Below, piece by piece: positions 1 to 10,379 of a stretch of 64,000 nt of DNA. Every line of letters begins with the position of its first letter. Within the stretch, counting starts at the first letter, position 1. Position numbers and translations under genes: made by a program. This stretch comes from Sacculina carcini (lineage: Eukaryota; Arthropoda; Thecostraca; Sacculinidae): NCBI GenBank assembly GCA_916048095.2, contig OU696597.1, positions 3,803,550 to 3,867,549 of the forward strand, written 5' to 3'. Below the pieces are notes generated by a model, which saw nothing but the letters and a program-made list of their open reading frames with translations, was not told the DNA's origin and searched no databases.

Positions 1-420
1 ATCGTCTCGTCGTCTCGTCGTCCTTTTTATCACTCTGCTCGCTACACACATCCTGCACCACAACGCCATTCATGACTTCTCGTTTTTTTTCGTCGCAACC
101 ATCAATTGCCTCGGTTTTGCTGCTGAACATGTGCTGAATTTCTTCGAGCGACTTGCCTTCAATATCGGGCACAACTGCCACCGAGAATATTGCCATCAGC
201 GCGTGCAGCACAGCGAATACCAGAAACACACCGGCCATTCCCAGTTGCCGCAGCTGCCACTGGAACGAGTACTGCATGAGAAACGTGAACACACTGTTGA
301 ACTGGCATCATCACTACGCTGTCAGCTGGGGAACGCACACTGCTCGGCAGAATTTCGCTCGGTAAAATTGCCAACAGCGGACTGATACCCAGCGACATTA
401 AGCTTAAATGTGTATTTTTG
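1..420 (-). pseudogene. MFS sugar (trehalose/glucose) transporter, C-terminal fragment, frameshifted
   Basis: On the minus strand two adjoining frames give the end of a TRET1/SLC2-like facilitated sugar transporter, a 12-helix plasma-membrane protein. The first frame (398 downward) has the LGISPLLAILPSEILPSSVR block, matching the family's conserved helix 10 and SEI/PxR loop. Near 305 the family signal moves to the next frame (FNSVFTFLM, then a hydrophobic helix, then EGKSLEEIQ, the family's terminal PETKGKSLEEI motif). The shift is explained by one extra base in CCAGTTC. The acidic tail stays open to the window edge, so the true stop is outside. Upstream, a TAG in frame and an AG dinucleotide near 421 fit either a splice acceptor or truncation by the adjoining LINE scrap. 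It could be a pseudogene, or a real last exon with a base error. Family assignment is fairly sure; functionality is doubtful. Confidence 0.6.
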
Positions 421-565
421 ACCTAAGGTCAAAATCATGTTTACCCTCATAATGACCAAATCTCCATTTGCCCAAAATGACTATACTCTAGGGTGTGACA
501 GTGGGCCTGTGACAGTGGGCTGTAATGAGCTGTGTAGACGCAAGAGAACCGTAATGGCTTATTAT
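421..565 (-). repeat. LINE endonuclease-derived scrap, copy 1
   Basis: This stretch is nearly identical to 21961-22110; both begin at the same CCTAAGGTC boundary. In the longer copy the minus strand reads as part of a LINE endonuclease. Here only the distal part remains, directly against the transporter fragment. It was probably left by a truncated insertion. Confidence 0.6.
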
Positions 566-601
566 AAACGATTACGTCTACGATTACGGCTATGAGGCGG
601 A

Positions 602-2021
602 CTATAGATAATTGAGAAGACGGCTGAGCTCCGAGAGAAGGCGAAGTAACCTGCGGATCACTCCAGCTTCAATCCGCGAAATCGCAGTCCCTCCCTTTCG
701 GTTGGTCACCTCCAGCAATGGGTGCTTCAACCCACTCATCACTTCTGCGCGTGCAAATTGGAACATAGGCGAGTCCTCTCCTGCAAATGATGCAAGGCGG
801 CTCACCAACCCCACAGCTCGGGATATCACCAACTTGCTCAATCAAATAGAGAGCCATGGCATGAATGCATGTGTCAAGGTCGGTCAACGACATCTCTGTT
901 AGGTTAACAAAACCAGGTAGCGTAGATGCATGTGGTGTTCCTAAGTCCACACTCTGCAAGTGCCGGGATTCCCACTGCAGCATGTGTGTAGCCCACTTAT
1001 CAGCTGCGTAGTAGGCTAGACCCACAGAGGCATCCACAATCTCTCGTGTCTCAGTGTTTTCTGCCCCGTTTACAGCTATTTCCGTAATCTGCATGCCCAA
1101 CGGGAAACCGCTGTATGCTGGCTCGTCGGGGAGGTCAAAGCTAGATCGTCCTACTTCAACAGTGCATTCTTGACAGTTGAAAGATAACGCCCATTTGCCT
1201 GATATTGTTACACCATCTGCTTCCATTATGCATAGACGTGACAGCCCGCAAATATTTGACGCCTGAAAACATAGCGTGTAATCCGTCGACTGCTTTGCGA
1301 ACTGAAAGGCAGTGTTTGTTATTACAGTGCAGTGCGTGCAATAGTTGTATAGGGAGTTGATCATGGCTCCGTGCGAGGATGAGTTGTCTAGCAAGCGATG
1401 CTGGATAGATTCGCCTACAACTTTGCGCGTCACCTTGATCAAGTCTTCGACTGATACCGTTGTCTTTTCTGAGCACATCCGGAGTAAGAGAGTAGCTAGA
1501 TTTGAGCTATCCCCGACCACCCATGACAGCATGTCCGTGATTTGTTTCAAGGACGAAACCATTGATGTGCTGTCGATTATTGCTAAATTGGAGCGACGTG
1601 TGCGCATAGAAGTCAGTGATTCCACGTAAGGCTTGTGCGGACCTCGTGTGCTGAGCTTGTTGCTCGCATCATTCACAGTGATCAGAATGGACCGACTGGG
1701 GTCTATTTGATCTGAGTCCCAGCGAGAAAGGACACATTGATCTGTTGTGCAAGGCATCGTGACGCCTTCCATGGTTATTCCCCAATACTGTTCTCAAAGT
1801 GCCTGCGCTATTGAGTTGCTGCAGGCAAACGTCGGATTCAGCAAGACAGTATCGATGCTACGTGACTCCTCATAGGACAGTCGCGCCTTCAGGTGAGCCA
1901 ACAATCCATCATCCATTGTTTGCACCATATGTCTAAAATCGGTTTCGGAAATGTCAGTCCCCTCACTTCTCTCCAGCGTCTGCCTCACCGTTCGAGAATG
2001 TATTGTTTTATGAAACAACAC
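602..2021 (-). pseudogene. Endogenous viral element: L protein (capping region) of a negative-strand RNA virus
   Basis: One minus-strand frame runs from about 2021 to 669, broken by a TGA at 1794-1796. Its pattern fits the polyribonucleotidyltransferase (capping) region of mononegavirus/jingchuvirus L proteins: a KPY plus S.TS..T block, then a 'DMLSWVVGDSSNLA' segment, then 'SHGAMI' and 'DYTLCFQA' blocks in the expected order and spacing. Near 840 the plausible sequence moves to the next frame (ORF ending at 602), suggesting a second lesion. No RdRp catalytic motif or methyltransferase is present, so only an internal part of L was captured. About 475 codons are recognisable against more than 2000 in a whole L. 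The family within the order is not resolved. The stop and frameshift mark it as an inactive genomic fossil. Confidence 0.6.
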
Positions 2022-2205
2022 GGAAATTGCAATTTTCGAATATATATATTATTCAACAAACGCTTACACCAATAAGAAATATTAGAATTCTCTCACCACA
2101 CCAACACACTCACAAGTACCACACTACTCAAATCACTTGTCACCTTGTCGCTAACGCGCAGCGTATGACGTTTCAATTATTATTTACAATGATGCCACCT
2201 CACAC
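2022..2205 (-). other. Probable 3' LTR remnant of the Gypsy element at 2200-6121
   Basis: On the minus strand the integrase ORF stop sits in a purine run (GAGGGGGAGGTG) that looks like a polypurine tract. The following AT-rich 180 bp before the viral fragment would then be 3' LTR. No second LTR copy was found near 6150, so the call rests only on position and the purine tract. Confidence 0.35.
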
Positions 2206-3117
2206 CTCCCCCTCAGTCACGAACATAATCCGACAGGTATCGTGGAGGACGCCGTTCACGACTGCTACGACGTGGAGCTGGTGTGAGCCGCTCCACTTCA
2301 GTTTGCTGCCGGTCGTTGCTGATGGACGGACTGATCGCTTCGCATCGCTTTCCATCTGGTTCGGTTGTTCACGTACAGATGCCTCCAGCAAAAGATGTCT
2401 TCTGTTACGCGTTGTGATGCGTCCACTTGGTGTGCGGAGTACATAGCTGCGTGGGCCTTTTATTCCCACGACGGTCCCAGTACAGTCCCACCTTTTGCTC
2501 GATTGACTTTGAATGACCACTGCATCTCCCGCCCTCAGTCGCGGCAACGGATGCGATCCTTGATTATAAGTCAGCTGAGCTTGAACGCGACGTGGTGCAT
2601 CGATGGCGTCCGCAGTACTCCTCCACTTCGGTGCAAAAGCACTACGATGCATTGGAATGGTTGATCGGATAGGGTGGCCGAATAAAATTTCCGCTGGTGA
2701 TTGCCCATTTGCGCCCGGAGTGTTCCGCAATTCCAGCAAGCCTTCGGTGAAAGCGTCATCGTCGAGTTCCCCGTTAGACGTCACCTTCTGCACTAAGCGC
2801 TTGATGCGCTTGACCGCTGATTCCGCAAGACCATTCCCCTGCGGATATTCGACACTGCTCACATCATGCTGCACTTTCCAGCGCATAAGGAAGTCTCTCG
2901 TTCGGCGAGAGGTGTATTGTGGTCCACCGTCGCTGCGAAGACGGTTGGGTACGCCGAACGTTGCGAACAACTGACGCAGCGTCCGGATGAGATGTCGTGA
3001 TGTGGCGTCTGACCGTGGGCATTCGGCGACACAAGGCCAGTTGTTATATCTGTCCACATATATGAGGTAAGTGCGGCCGGCGTGCTGAAAGTAGTCCGTG
3101 GCAACACTTTCAAACAC
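2200..3117 (-). pseudogene. Gypsy integrase catalytic core and C-terminus
   Basis: This 305-codon frame is in phase with the upstream RNase H frame across the TAA. The DDE residues are visible: 'VATDYFQHAG' (first D), 'LRSDGGPQYTS' (second D) and 'GNGLAESAVKRIKR' (E). A C-terminal 'RAGDAVVIQSQSSKRWDCTGTV' region is the Gypsy GPY/F-like tail. The stop lies in the putative polypurine tract. The protein would insert the cDNA into chromosomes. Confidence 0.85.
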
Positions 3118-3141
3118 TCTGGTAGGTTGATCGTCACAATA

Positions 3142-4110
3142 TTATGGCTCTTTCGGTTGACTGTTGCGATAATGACGACATGAAGAGCATGACGATACAG
3201 CCATTTTGACATCATTTTGTATTGTCGGCCAGAATACCGACTGCCGTGCTCGACCTATAGTGCGATTCATGCCCTGGTGTCCACTATGAAGTCGGCGGAT
3301 GATATCTCGTCGCATTTTACGAGGAACTACAAGACGTTTTCCGTAGAGTATCAAATTTCCGTCTACATATAATGAACTTCTGATGTTCCAGTAAGGTTTT
3401 ATCTCATCTCGACAGGCGTGACGATCATCTGGAAAGCCATGTCGAATAGCTTCTTTGAGGCAAATGCACTCCGGATCACTCATTATCGCATCTTCGATTT
3501 CAACTAGCAGGCCATCGTCAGTTATATAGCTCTCTTCGTCGCTCTCATGCGTTAAGTGAGCCACTGCTGCAACACCAATTTCAGGAACCGGATCCAGAGT
3601 TATTTCGTCTTCTTCGCCGTCGAGCGGAGCTCGGGAGAGACAATCGGCAGCTGCGTGCTTCTTGCCAGGGCACCATGCAGCCGTAAATTGGAGATGAGCC
3701 AGCTTCGCTCGTAGCCGCTGCAAACGAATATTGGCGATATCCGCTAGACCTTTTGAATTCAGGATTGGAAGAAGAGGTTTATGATCAGTAATGATCGTGA
3801 AATTATTCAGACCAGCGAGGTAGTTGTTAGCTTTACTGCAGGCCCATACTACAGCCAATAGCTCTTGTTCAACAGCGGCGTAGCGAGTTTCTGTATCTGA
3901 AAGTCGCCGCGAACCGCACTGGATGAGACGCCATTTCTTGCTCTCATCTAGCTGACGTACCACAAATCCGAGTCCCTTTAGACGAGATGCATCTGTCTCC
4001 ACGACAGTCTCTCGTGACGGCCGGAAGAAATCCAGTATTGGGGGAGAAGTCAGTATCTTTTTCGTTGCTTCGAAAGCGCGTGTATGAACGCTCTCAATGC
4101 CATTCCACAT
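3142..4110 (-). pseudogene. Gypsy RNase H and integrase zinc-binding domain
   Basis: The 322-codon frame overlaps the end of the RT frame by a few codons. It begins with the RT/RNase H linker (AFEATKKILTSPP), then RNase H: 'VETDASRLKGLGFV', 'AVEQELLAVVWA', 'IITDHKPLLPI', 'CPGKKHAAADCLSR'. The C-terminal third carries the integrase HHCC finger ('HSGHQGMNRTIGRAR', then CSSC). It ends at a TAA (3142-3144) that falls between the finger and the integrase core in the same frame, so the stop is a lesion. Confidence 0.85.
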
Positions 4111-4888
4111 CTTTCTTCAAAAGTTCGTATAATGATGCGGCGGTACCAGCAATTTCGGTCGAAAATTGTCCCAGCTGATTGGCTAACCCTAAGAATGAGC
4201 GAAGTTCGGTTAGATTATTCGGCCTAGGAAATTCCTTGATAGCGCGAATTTTCTTTTGGTCATCCGAATATCCGTTTGGTCCCACGTCAAAACCACAAAA
4301 ATGCACTTGCGATTGCGCGAAGTCAAACTTATCACCATTCAACGTTATGCCAGCAGAATCACAGCGCATTAACAACTGCCAAATGTCTTCCAGGTGACTG
4401 TCGTAGTCTTCACTGTACACAATCATATCATCAACCACTTTGCCAACATTCATCACACCAGCAAGAGCAGCATCGCATCTCGTGTTGTATACATCGCCGC
4501 TTGAAGCCAATCCCATGGGTGCTCTTTTTAGTCTGAAGCGACCCCATGGTGTGAGAAAACATGTTAGATCTCTATCATCTTCGTGGATGGAGATTTGAAA
4601 ATAACCATTTTTAGCATCCAGTGTGCTAAAATATTTTGCTCCTGGTTTTATACTAGAGACTACATCCATGCCAGCTCTCACAGGATGAGTTGGTCGTTTC
4701 AAATACTTGTTCAGTGGTATTAGATCGATAGTGAGTCTACAATCAACAATGGACCCTTCTCTACGCTTTGGCACGGGCACAACAGCATGACACCATTCGG
4801 TCGGGTGAGTCACAGCCTCGATGACGTCCTGTTGAAGCAGTTCATCGATGTGACGCTTCATGTATTCCCGATACGCTAGCGGTATCAC
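4094..4888 (-). pseudogene. Gypsy reverse transcriptase
   Basis: A 264-codon segment in the same frame as gag-protease, separated from it by the TAG at 4913. RT blocks are in order: 'TEWCHAVVPVPK', 'TLDAKNGYFQI' (motif A), 'APMGLASSGD' (motif B) and 'VVDDMIVY' (catalytic motif C with both aspartates), then 'FCGFDV' and 'LRSFLGLANQLG'. It copies element RNA into DNA. The frame ends at 4094, where a one-base shift moves the signal into the RNase H frame. Confidence 0.85.
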
Positions 4889-4912
4889 TCTGGGAGCAGA
4901 AATGTGCTTGGG

Positions 4913-6121
4913 CTACGCATCAGATGAAAGCAATATCCGCATAGGAGGTCCATCCATGGTTCGCAGTGGACCACTCGTTGAAAATACTCTCGGAAAGGCT
5001 GCTTTCAGTTCTGCAAGATGTTGTGATCGTTCATCAAGCGTTGGGCTGCGCGTTTGCTTCCAGGTCGGACGTTTCAGGTCGATCTGGTTGTTGATTGCAG
5101 GAAGTGACTTGCGTTCGGCTTGTGCGGTTGCTTTTAGCACGATGGTCGAGTCCTCCCTTCTTTGCGTAGTTACATTCTGCACTGGAATTTGCTGTGGAAA
5201 CGCTCGGTGGATGATGCGCAGGTCAACCGCGTCCACCCACGACAAAAGCGCGTCGTTCGCCGCTGGCACCACATACAATGTAGTGCTGCACGACGCATCA
5301 CCGAGCTCAAGAGTGGCGGTGCAGGTGCCTATGCAGTACAGGTGCCCACCGTTGGCTGACCGGAGTCTCTCACTGCACGGGGCCAGTTCAGATTGTTTGA
5401 TGCCAAGTTTTTTGGCAACGCAAGCGTTGATAACGGATACCTCGGCGCCGGTGTCGGCGACCCACGACACTTCTGTCGATGCGCCTTTCGATGGTCTGAC
5501 ACGAATTTTTACGGGTGGCACTTTGCGTCGCTTCTTTTTGCCGTGGCTGATGTCACTAATCGTGATACGCCTGAGATTTGTCCCTCGACGTTTTGGTGAA
5601 CGCGAAGATTTATTTTTGTTCGATCTGTTGTGTCTGCTAGAACTCCGGCACACCGCTGCAAAGTGGTTCGGTTTGCCACATACCGTGCACGTTTTGCCGG
5701 CTGCAGGACATTTGTGGGTTTGTGCTTCCACCAAACGACCGCATCTTGAACACAGTGACTTCTCAGTGGCGTGAGATGATTTGCCGCGAACATTTGACAC
5801 ATAAATATGTTTTTCCGGCTGCTTTATCGCCGACGAATTGACAGCAGCGGTTTCTGATGATCGACAAATAGCGACAGATTTTTCGAGAGTCAAATCCTTT
5901 TCTTGGAGCATTTGATGTAACGCATTGTCGTCAGATGTACCCATTAGAATTTTGTCGCGCAGTCTGTTGCTGTTGCATGATGTGCAGAAATCGCAGAACG
6001 ACATGATTTCTTTGACAGCGCACAAAAAATCATCAAAATTCTCACCGGCTTGTTGACTACGCAGATAAAAATCACGACGGTCGAGAATTATGTTCCGCTG
6101 AGAGCGCAAGAATGACTCCAT
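4913..6121 (-). pseudogene. Gypsy gag (partial) - protease
   Basis: This 402-codon open frame ends at a TAG. Residues about 1-90 resemble the C-terminal half of a Gypsy capsid (basic start, 'LRDKILMG', 'LTLEKSVAICR'). Residues about 123-157 hold paired zinc-knuckle cysteines, including CTVCGKPNHFAAVC (CX2CX4HX4C), which binds the RNA genome. A basic linker follows, then an aspartic protease with WVADTGAEVSVI near residue 217. The frame runs on into the RT region with 'GPPMRILL', so the TAG lies inside conserved pol sequence and is likely a mutation rather than a natural terminator. The capsid N-terminus is absent. Confidence 0.8.
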
Positions 6122-6194
6122 TTTCGAAATACATTCGGTCAGTGGAACATCCTCCTATCGCCCTGACCAAGCAACGATCAGTGCACCCGCCTGA

Positions 6195-6425
6195 TTACAT
6201 CGGGCGCGTGCACGGTGACATCAATAATGGCGTGGCGGATGATGGCGCGATCTTGCTCGTGAATGCTGAATGCTGAATCGACCGCGCCGCCGCTCGTCAC
6301 CGCCGTCTTCTCGGCCGGGGCCGTCCAGCTTTTGGTGATCATATTTTTTAGATAGACGGCGCCCGAGTGGCGTGTGGCAGTCTCAGTCAGCGCTTCGGCC
6401 GGTGTCGGCCATTTCGCGCTGTACC
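6195..6425 (-). CDS. Importin-7/8-like N-terminal exon (nuclear import receptor)
   Basis: A minus-strand open stretch too short to stand as a long ORF reads '..TATRHSGAVYLKNM', then 'ITKSWT', then 'SIHEQDRAIIRHAIIDVTVH' and 'APDVIRR'. This is the importin-beta N-terminal block of IPO7/IPO8 (Drosophila moleskin), where RQAGVIYLKNMI is followed by IPEEDR...I..A..H.P..IR. The open frame starts after a TAA near 6445, with candidate AG acceptors close to 6435. It stops shortly after VIRR, where a GT (GTGCAC) could be a weak donor. The protein carries cargo through nuclear pores with Ran-GTP. No other importin exon was found, so this may be a lone exon between long repeat-filled introns, or an isolated fragment. 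Confidence 0.55.
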
Positions 6426-6524
6426 ACTTCCTCGTTTATTTCCTGCTGTATTGACGTAATACAAACACACTATTATTATTATTGCACGTCCCGCTGAAGC
6501 TCAGAAAACTTGTTGCACCTCCCA

Positions 6525-6755
6525 TTAAAGCTTTGCAAACAAATCTATATCATAAAGGTACTTGAGTATTAGTCGAATCGCGTTCGGGTGGTCAGGATGT
6601 AAAATATTGATGAGATTAAAATGGATGCTTGTGGAGTGGCAGTAGGACCGTAAGGGTTGCCGCGAGACCTCATACAACTCGCATTCCGTGATTATATGGC
6701 TACACATGAGAGGAGTTCGACAGTGTGAGCATATAGGTGGCGATGTCTTCTCCAA
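6525..6755 (-). pseudogene. LINE C-terminal zinc-binding tail
   Basis: It reads CSHCRTPLMCSHIITECELY, the CX2C...HX4C knuckle at the end of I/Jockey-type ORF2 proteins, preceded out of the ATG frame by an 'ARLRLGCTRITHNYSLE' segment. It is separated from RNase H by a frameshift. Confidence 0.7.
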
Positions 6756-6802
6756 TGAATAATTGTGTGTTATCCTAGTGCATCCCAGTCTTAGTCTCGC
6801 GA

Positions 6803-7405
6803 TTACTCGCTGCGCTTTCCTTGGTAAATTGTCATCCAGCCATGGAGTGACTGATTTTTTATGGCCCCAAGTGCATAATTATGCCTCTGACTGGTCCACT
6901 TTTGTTGGAAAGACTCGCATGTAGCCGTATTCACAAGCTGTCTTATTGTCTGCTTACACGCTGGATACTTGTTAATATCGCTCGATTCCAACGCAGCTTT
7001 TGCTTCTGCATCTGCCCTCTCATTGCCCTTCAGGCCACAATGCCCTGGTATCCACACCAGTATACAGTCGTAGTTCGATGTTATACGATGTAAAACATTT
7101 AAAATTGATAAAAGTATAAAATCCGATGAAAGACTATTGGAAATGTAGACTAGTGCAGATCTCGAATCACTCAGAATTAAAGTTTTTTGTACCCGATGTT
7201 CTTCCACGTATCTCAAAGCTCTGTATATTGCGTACAGCTCAGTATTGAAAACCGTGACATATGAAGGCAGACGGAACCTTGATATGCACGCACTACCCAG
7301 CTGTTTGGTGTATATTGCGCATCCTGACTTTCCTTTGCACTTTGATCCATCCGTATATATTTGGGCATAGTCGCTATAATGCGAAATGTACTCCGCAAAC
7401 GCCAT
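6803..7405 (-). pseudogene. LINE RNase H domain
   Basis: The frame contains the RNase H signature set: 'IYTDGSKCKGKSGCAIY' (first catalytic D), 'FNTELYAIYRALRYVEEH' (E), 'LILSDSRSALVYI' (D) and 'VWIPGHCGLKGNERADAEAK' (H and D). It would remove RNA from the RNA:DNA hybrid. A further piece downstream in another frame (6755-6525) gives 'PPICSHCRTPLMCSHIITEC', the zinc-binding C-terminal tail of I-type elements. A frameshift lies between them near 6800. Confidence 0.85.
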
Positions 7406-8177
7406 TGAGACCTCAGTATCTGATACCTGCGCTTTGGTCGCATCCGGTAGGAAATGGATTTTTGGAGCTGTCTTGTACCAGGGCGGTATGTCGTTGTGTG
7501 AGTGAGCGCAGTTCGATGAGTCATCGCATTTGCGGGGTCGATGAACCCGTTGAACCGAAGCTCGTGAACCATTGATCCAATTTTACTGTATTGTACAGTC
7601 ACTTCATCCTTCTGAAGGCTGACACCAGTTGAGGTCCTGCTAGTGAAGTCATCTGGTAGAAGGACCTTGAAGGTTACTGATTGTGAGATTTCACCGACCG
7701 TCTCTGCAGAGGCCTCTATGTCTGGAGTGCATGATATGGCAGCATGATAGCATCGCGGAGCTGGGATGCCAAGCTCCCCTCCTTTCTTTCGAAATTTCGG
7801 CATTACCCCAGTTGAACACCGGAACAATAGTGAGTATTGAACTTGACAACTATGATAGATGTGGAAGGTCTATGTGAATGATATCATCCACGCATCGCGC
7901 TCACTCACACAGTCGTAGACTAGGCCATTTCGGTGAGGTACTGCCACATTGAGCTCCTGAATATACTCCCTCGCTCGTCTATTAGGCACCCGCTTGGATA
8001 ACTGCTTTCTGGAGGAAAAATTGGGCATGTTATCTCCGATATTTGTATAAGGATGAGCGATGTGGTTATAGCTGGTGTGTACTTTCAACGTGTAACGTAG
8101 CACGATATTCTTGCGTCGTATGCTCAGTTCTGGAAAGCCGGTATACACTCGCAGGGCCTCGACTGGTATCGTTCCTG
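7406..8177 (-). pseudogene. Degenerate RT/RNase H linker of the I-type LINE
   Basis: Two open pieces (8148-7870 and 7827-7213, minus) carry readable LINE-like sequence such as 'ALRVYTGFPELSIRRKN' and 'PHRNGLVYDCVSERDAW', but in frames unlike those of the RT and RNase H parts. At least two indels separate the domains. Confidence 0.55.
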
Positions 8178-9524
8178 TTATTCGTTCCTGTTCCTGGCAC
8201 CTGTTATCAGCCGAAGAGCCTCGTTTTGGATTGGTTCTAAAAGACTAAGAATGGAAGGGCTCGCCGATGAGTATGACTGTAGTCCATAGTCTAAAATCGA
8301 TAAAATCAATGTTTTAAAAATCTTATGGAGAACGGAAACGCTCGCACCGGCGTGTTTATTCCCAGCTATAATACGTAATATGTTTAATCGCTTCTGACAG
8401 CGCACCTTCAAGTCTATTATATGTTCCCGCATTATGAGTCTTTTATCCAACACGATACCTAGAAACTTTTGTGATTGTCGGTACGGAATGATTTCGCCAC
8501 CCAACCTCAATGTTTCCTGAATTTTATAACTGTCTATTGAGTATAGCACGGCCGACGACTTCAGACCAGAAAACTTCATGTGGTTTGCTTTGGCCCATAG
8601 TGCTAAAACATATAGAGCTTCTTGAAGTTGATCGCTCATGATAGCCACGTTTTCACCTTGAATCCAAATGGCGCTGTCATCGGCGTAAATCGCATATTGG
8701 ATATTTGCTGGCATATCGCTGAACATATCATTCACCATCAAGTTGAATAGGATTGGCGACAGACAACTTCCTTGTGGTAACCCAATATCCATGCTATACT
8801 GGTCCGAATATATGCCTGCGAGTCGCGTTCTAAAAAATCTCCTACCTGGCAGAAAGTTTTTAATATATTCCGCCATATTACCCCTCAAGCCCATGTCGTG
8901 TATTTTTCGCAACAATATTCCCGGTATAACTGTATCATAAGCGTTGGTCAGATCCAGATATACGACCAGTGTACACTGCTTGTTGACAAAGCCCGTTCTT
9001 ATTATATTTTCCAGCCTGACTACCGAGTCTACTGCCGATCGACTGGGACGAAATCCACTCTGATAGTGATCGAGCACATTGTTTGTCTCAAGAATGTAAG
9101 AAACTCTGGCTGTCACCATCCTCTCAAGAAGTTTTCCCATACAACTGGTCAAGAATATTGGTCGGTATGACTTGGGAGAATCGCGGGGTTTTCCCTTCTT
9201 CAGAAGTGGTACAATTGTTGAGTGTTTCCATGATGCAGGATAAGAATGTGTTCTCCACAAGGAATTAAAAAATGCTAAGACGTGATGAAAGGATTCAGAT
9301 GATATATGTCTTAAAAAATCGTAATGTATGTTGTCTGGTCCAACCGCCGTATGGCCTGATCGGTTGATCGCTCTTTTTAATTCCAGAGGTGTAAAATCGA
9401 GATTATATTCGTACATGGTGGGATGATCGAAAGCGTTGTCTGGCAATTCAATCTCTAGCATTGCCGATGGTTCAATGCCGTGATATGCCTGAATACAACT
9501 TGTTCTAGCCATATGTTCTGCCAT
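8178..9524 (-). pseudogene. LINE reverse transcriptase (I-type)
   Basis: This 448-codon open frame has the non-LTR RT blocks: 'GHTAVGPDNIHYDFLRH', 'SWKHSTIVPLLKKGKPRD', 'SYRPIFLTSCMGKLLERM', 'HYQSGFRPSRSAVDSVVR', 'VVYLDLTNAYDTV' (motif A), 'GLPQGSCLSPILFNLMVND' (motif B) and 'YAIYADDSAIW' (motif C, YADD). The thumb region follows, with 'LKSSAVLYS' and 'FLGIVLDKRL'. The frame continues upstream into the linker that normally joins endonuclease and RT, but no endonuclease is left. The catalytic motifs are intact while downstream parts are shifted. Confidence 0.85.
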
Positions 9525-9842
9525 TTTGTTGGCGACAACTTTTGGCTCGCTGATACGACTGCCCTCTATATTCAGGATTGGCGAAGCTACTGACGTCCAG
9601 CTGCCATTGAGTGCTCTGATCCCTCTCCAGATCGCTGATATAGGTGTCGATGGGGTATTAAGAATTATTATACCTAAGTAACATTTATTATTGCAATATT
9701 ACTTTTTGAAAGTTATATTTAGGGGTGCCGTATGGTCCCAGAGGCCGGTGCACCCCATAAACACAAATATCGAATCGAAAGTTATATTTATCAAAGCTAA
9801 TCAGCGCACTGTTCTAGTGTTATTTTTGACAAATGCCTTTTC

Positions 9843-9955
9843 GTTGCTAGGTTAGGCTAGGCTGGTTAGGTTAGGTTAGGCTGGTTAGGTTAGGTTAGGC
9901 TGGTTAGTTTAGGTTAGGTTAGGTTGGGTTGGTTAGGTTAGGTTAGTTACACTTC
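9843..9955 (+). repeat. Interstitial GGTTA (TTAGG-like) array
   Basis: A run of GGTTAGGTTAGGCT and GGTTAGGTTGGGTT variants. The unit matches the insect telomere repeat TTAGG, but it is degenerate and lies inside a dispersed repeat, so it is interstitial rather than a chromosome end. Confidence 0.8.
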
Positions 9956-10379
9956 GCAGTGGACGCAGCGCGCCTGTTAGCTCCGCCTCCACTTTGTTTA
10001 GCGCAAATAGGGTAGTGCCCTTCTACATACGTACACGCACATATGTACATGTTTCTTAACACATAACGTTTCTAACCTAACCTAATTACAATTACAATAT
10101 TGGTAAACTACACATATATGCCAAAAAAAGGTTTCTGGAACACGCACATACACGACAATGTACTTAATTAAACACACTATTTTGTTACGCACTCTGCACG
10201 CCACACACAAACACACACATGTACGTTGAGCTTGAATATTATAGATAGATGTGTGTGTGTGTGTGTGTATTTTCTCACACTATTAGTGGTGGAGTTCTGC
10301 TGCCCTGCTACCACAGTCAGCAGCAGCAGCTGCTGTGTCCTCAGAGCCATACCTGCGTTTAATAGCAATAATGTTAATA

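Larger units (their letters stand above)
2200..6150 (-). mobile_element. Decayed Gypsy-type LTR retrotransposon (K02A2.6-like pol)
   Basis: Gag-protease, RT, RNase H and integrase follow in Gypsy order on the minus strand. The series is broken by a TAG (4913-4915), a frameshift near 4100 and a TAA (3142-3144). The N-terminal half of gag and the 5' LTR are missing: reading upstream of 6121 hits a stop within about 15 codons. The element is inactive in this copy. Its right end lies less than 60 bp from the importin-like exon. Confidence 0.85.
6525..9655 (-). mobile_element. 5'-truncated, decayed LINE with RNase H (I-type)
   Basis: Reverse transcriptase, a degenerate linker, RNase H and a C-terminal zinc-binding tail follow in order on the minus strand in four different frames. 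No endonuclease remains: the coding signal begins about 9650, just where repeat A starts. The RT-RNase H-zinc tail order fits the I/Nimb group of non-LTR elements. Several frameshifts make it inactive. Confidence 0.8.

Noticed and set aside
2365-2974. Plus-strand frames of 99-123 codons
   Set aside because: Antisense shadows of the integrase core.
4860-5774. 304-codon plus-strand frame
   Set aside because: Exactly antisense to the Gypsy gag-protease frame, which has clear zinc-knuckle and DTG motifs.
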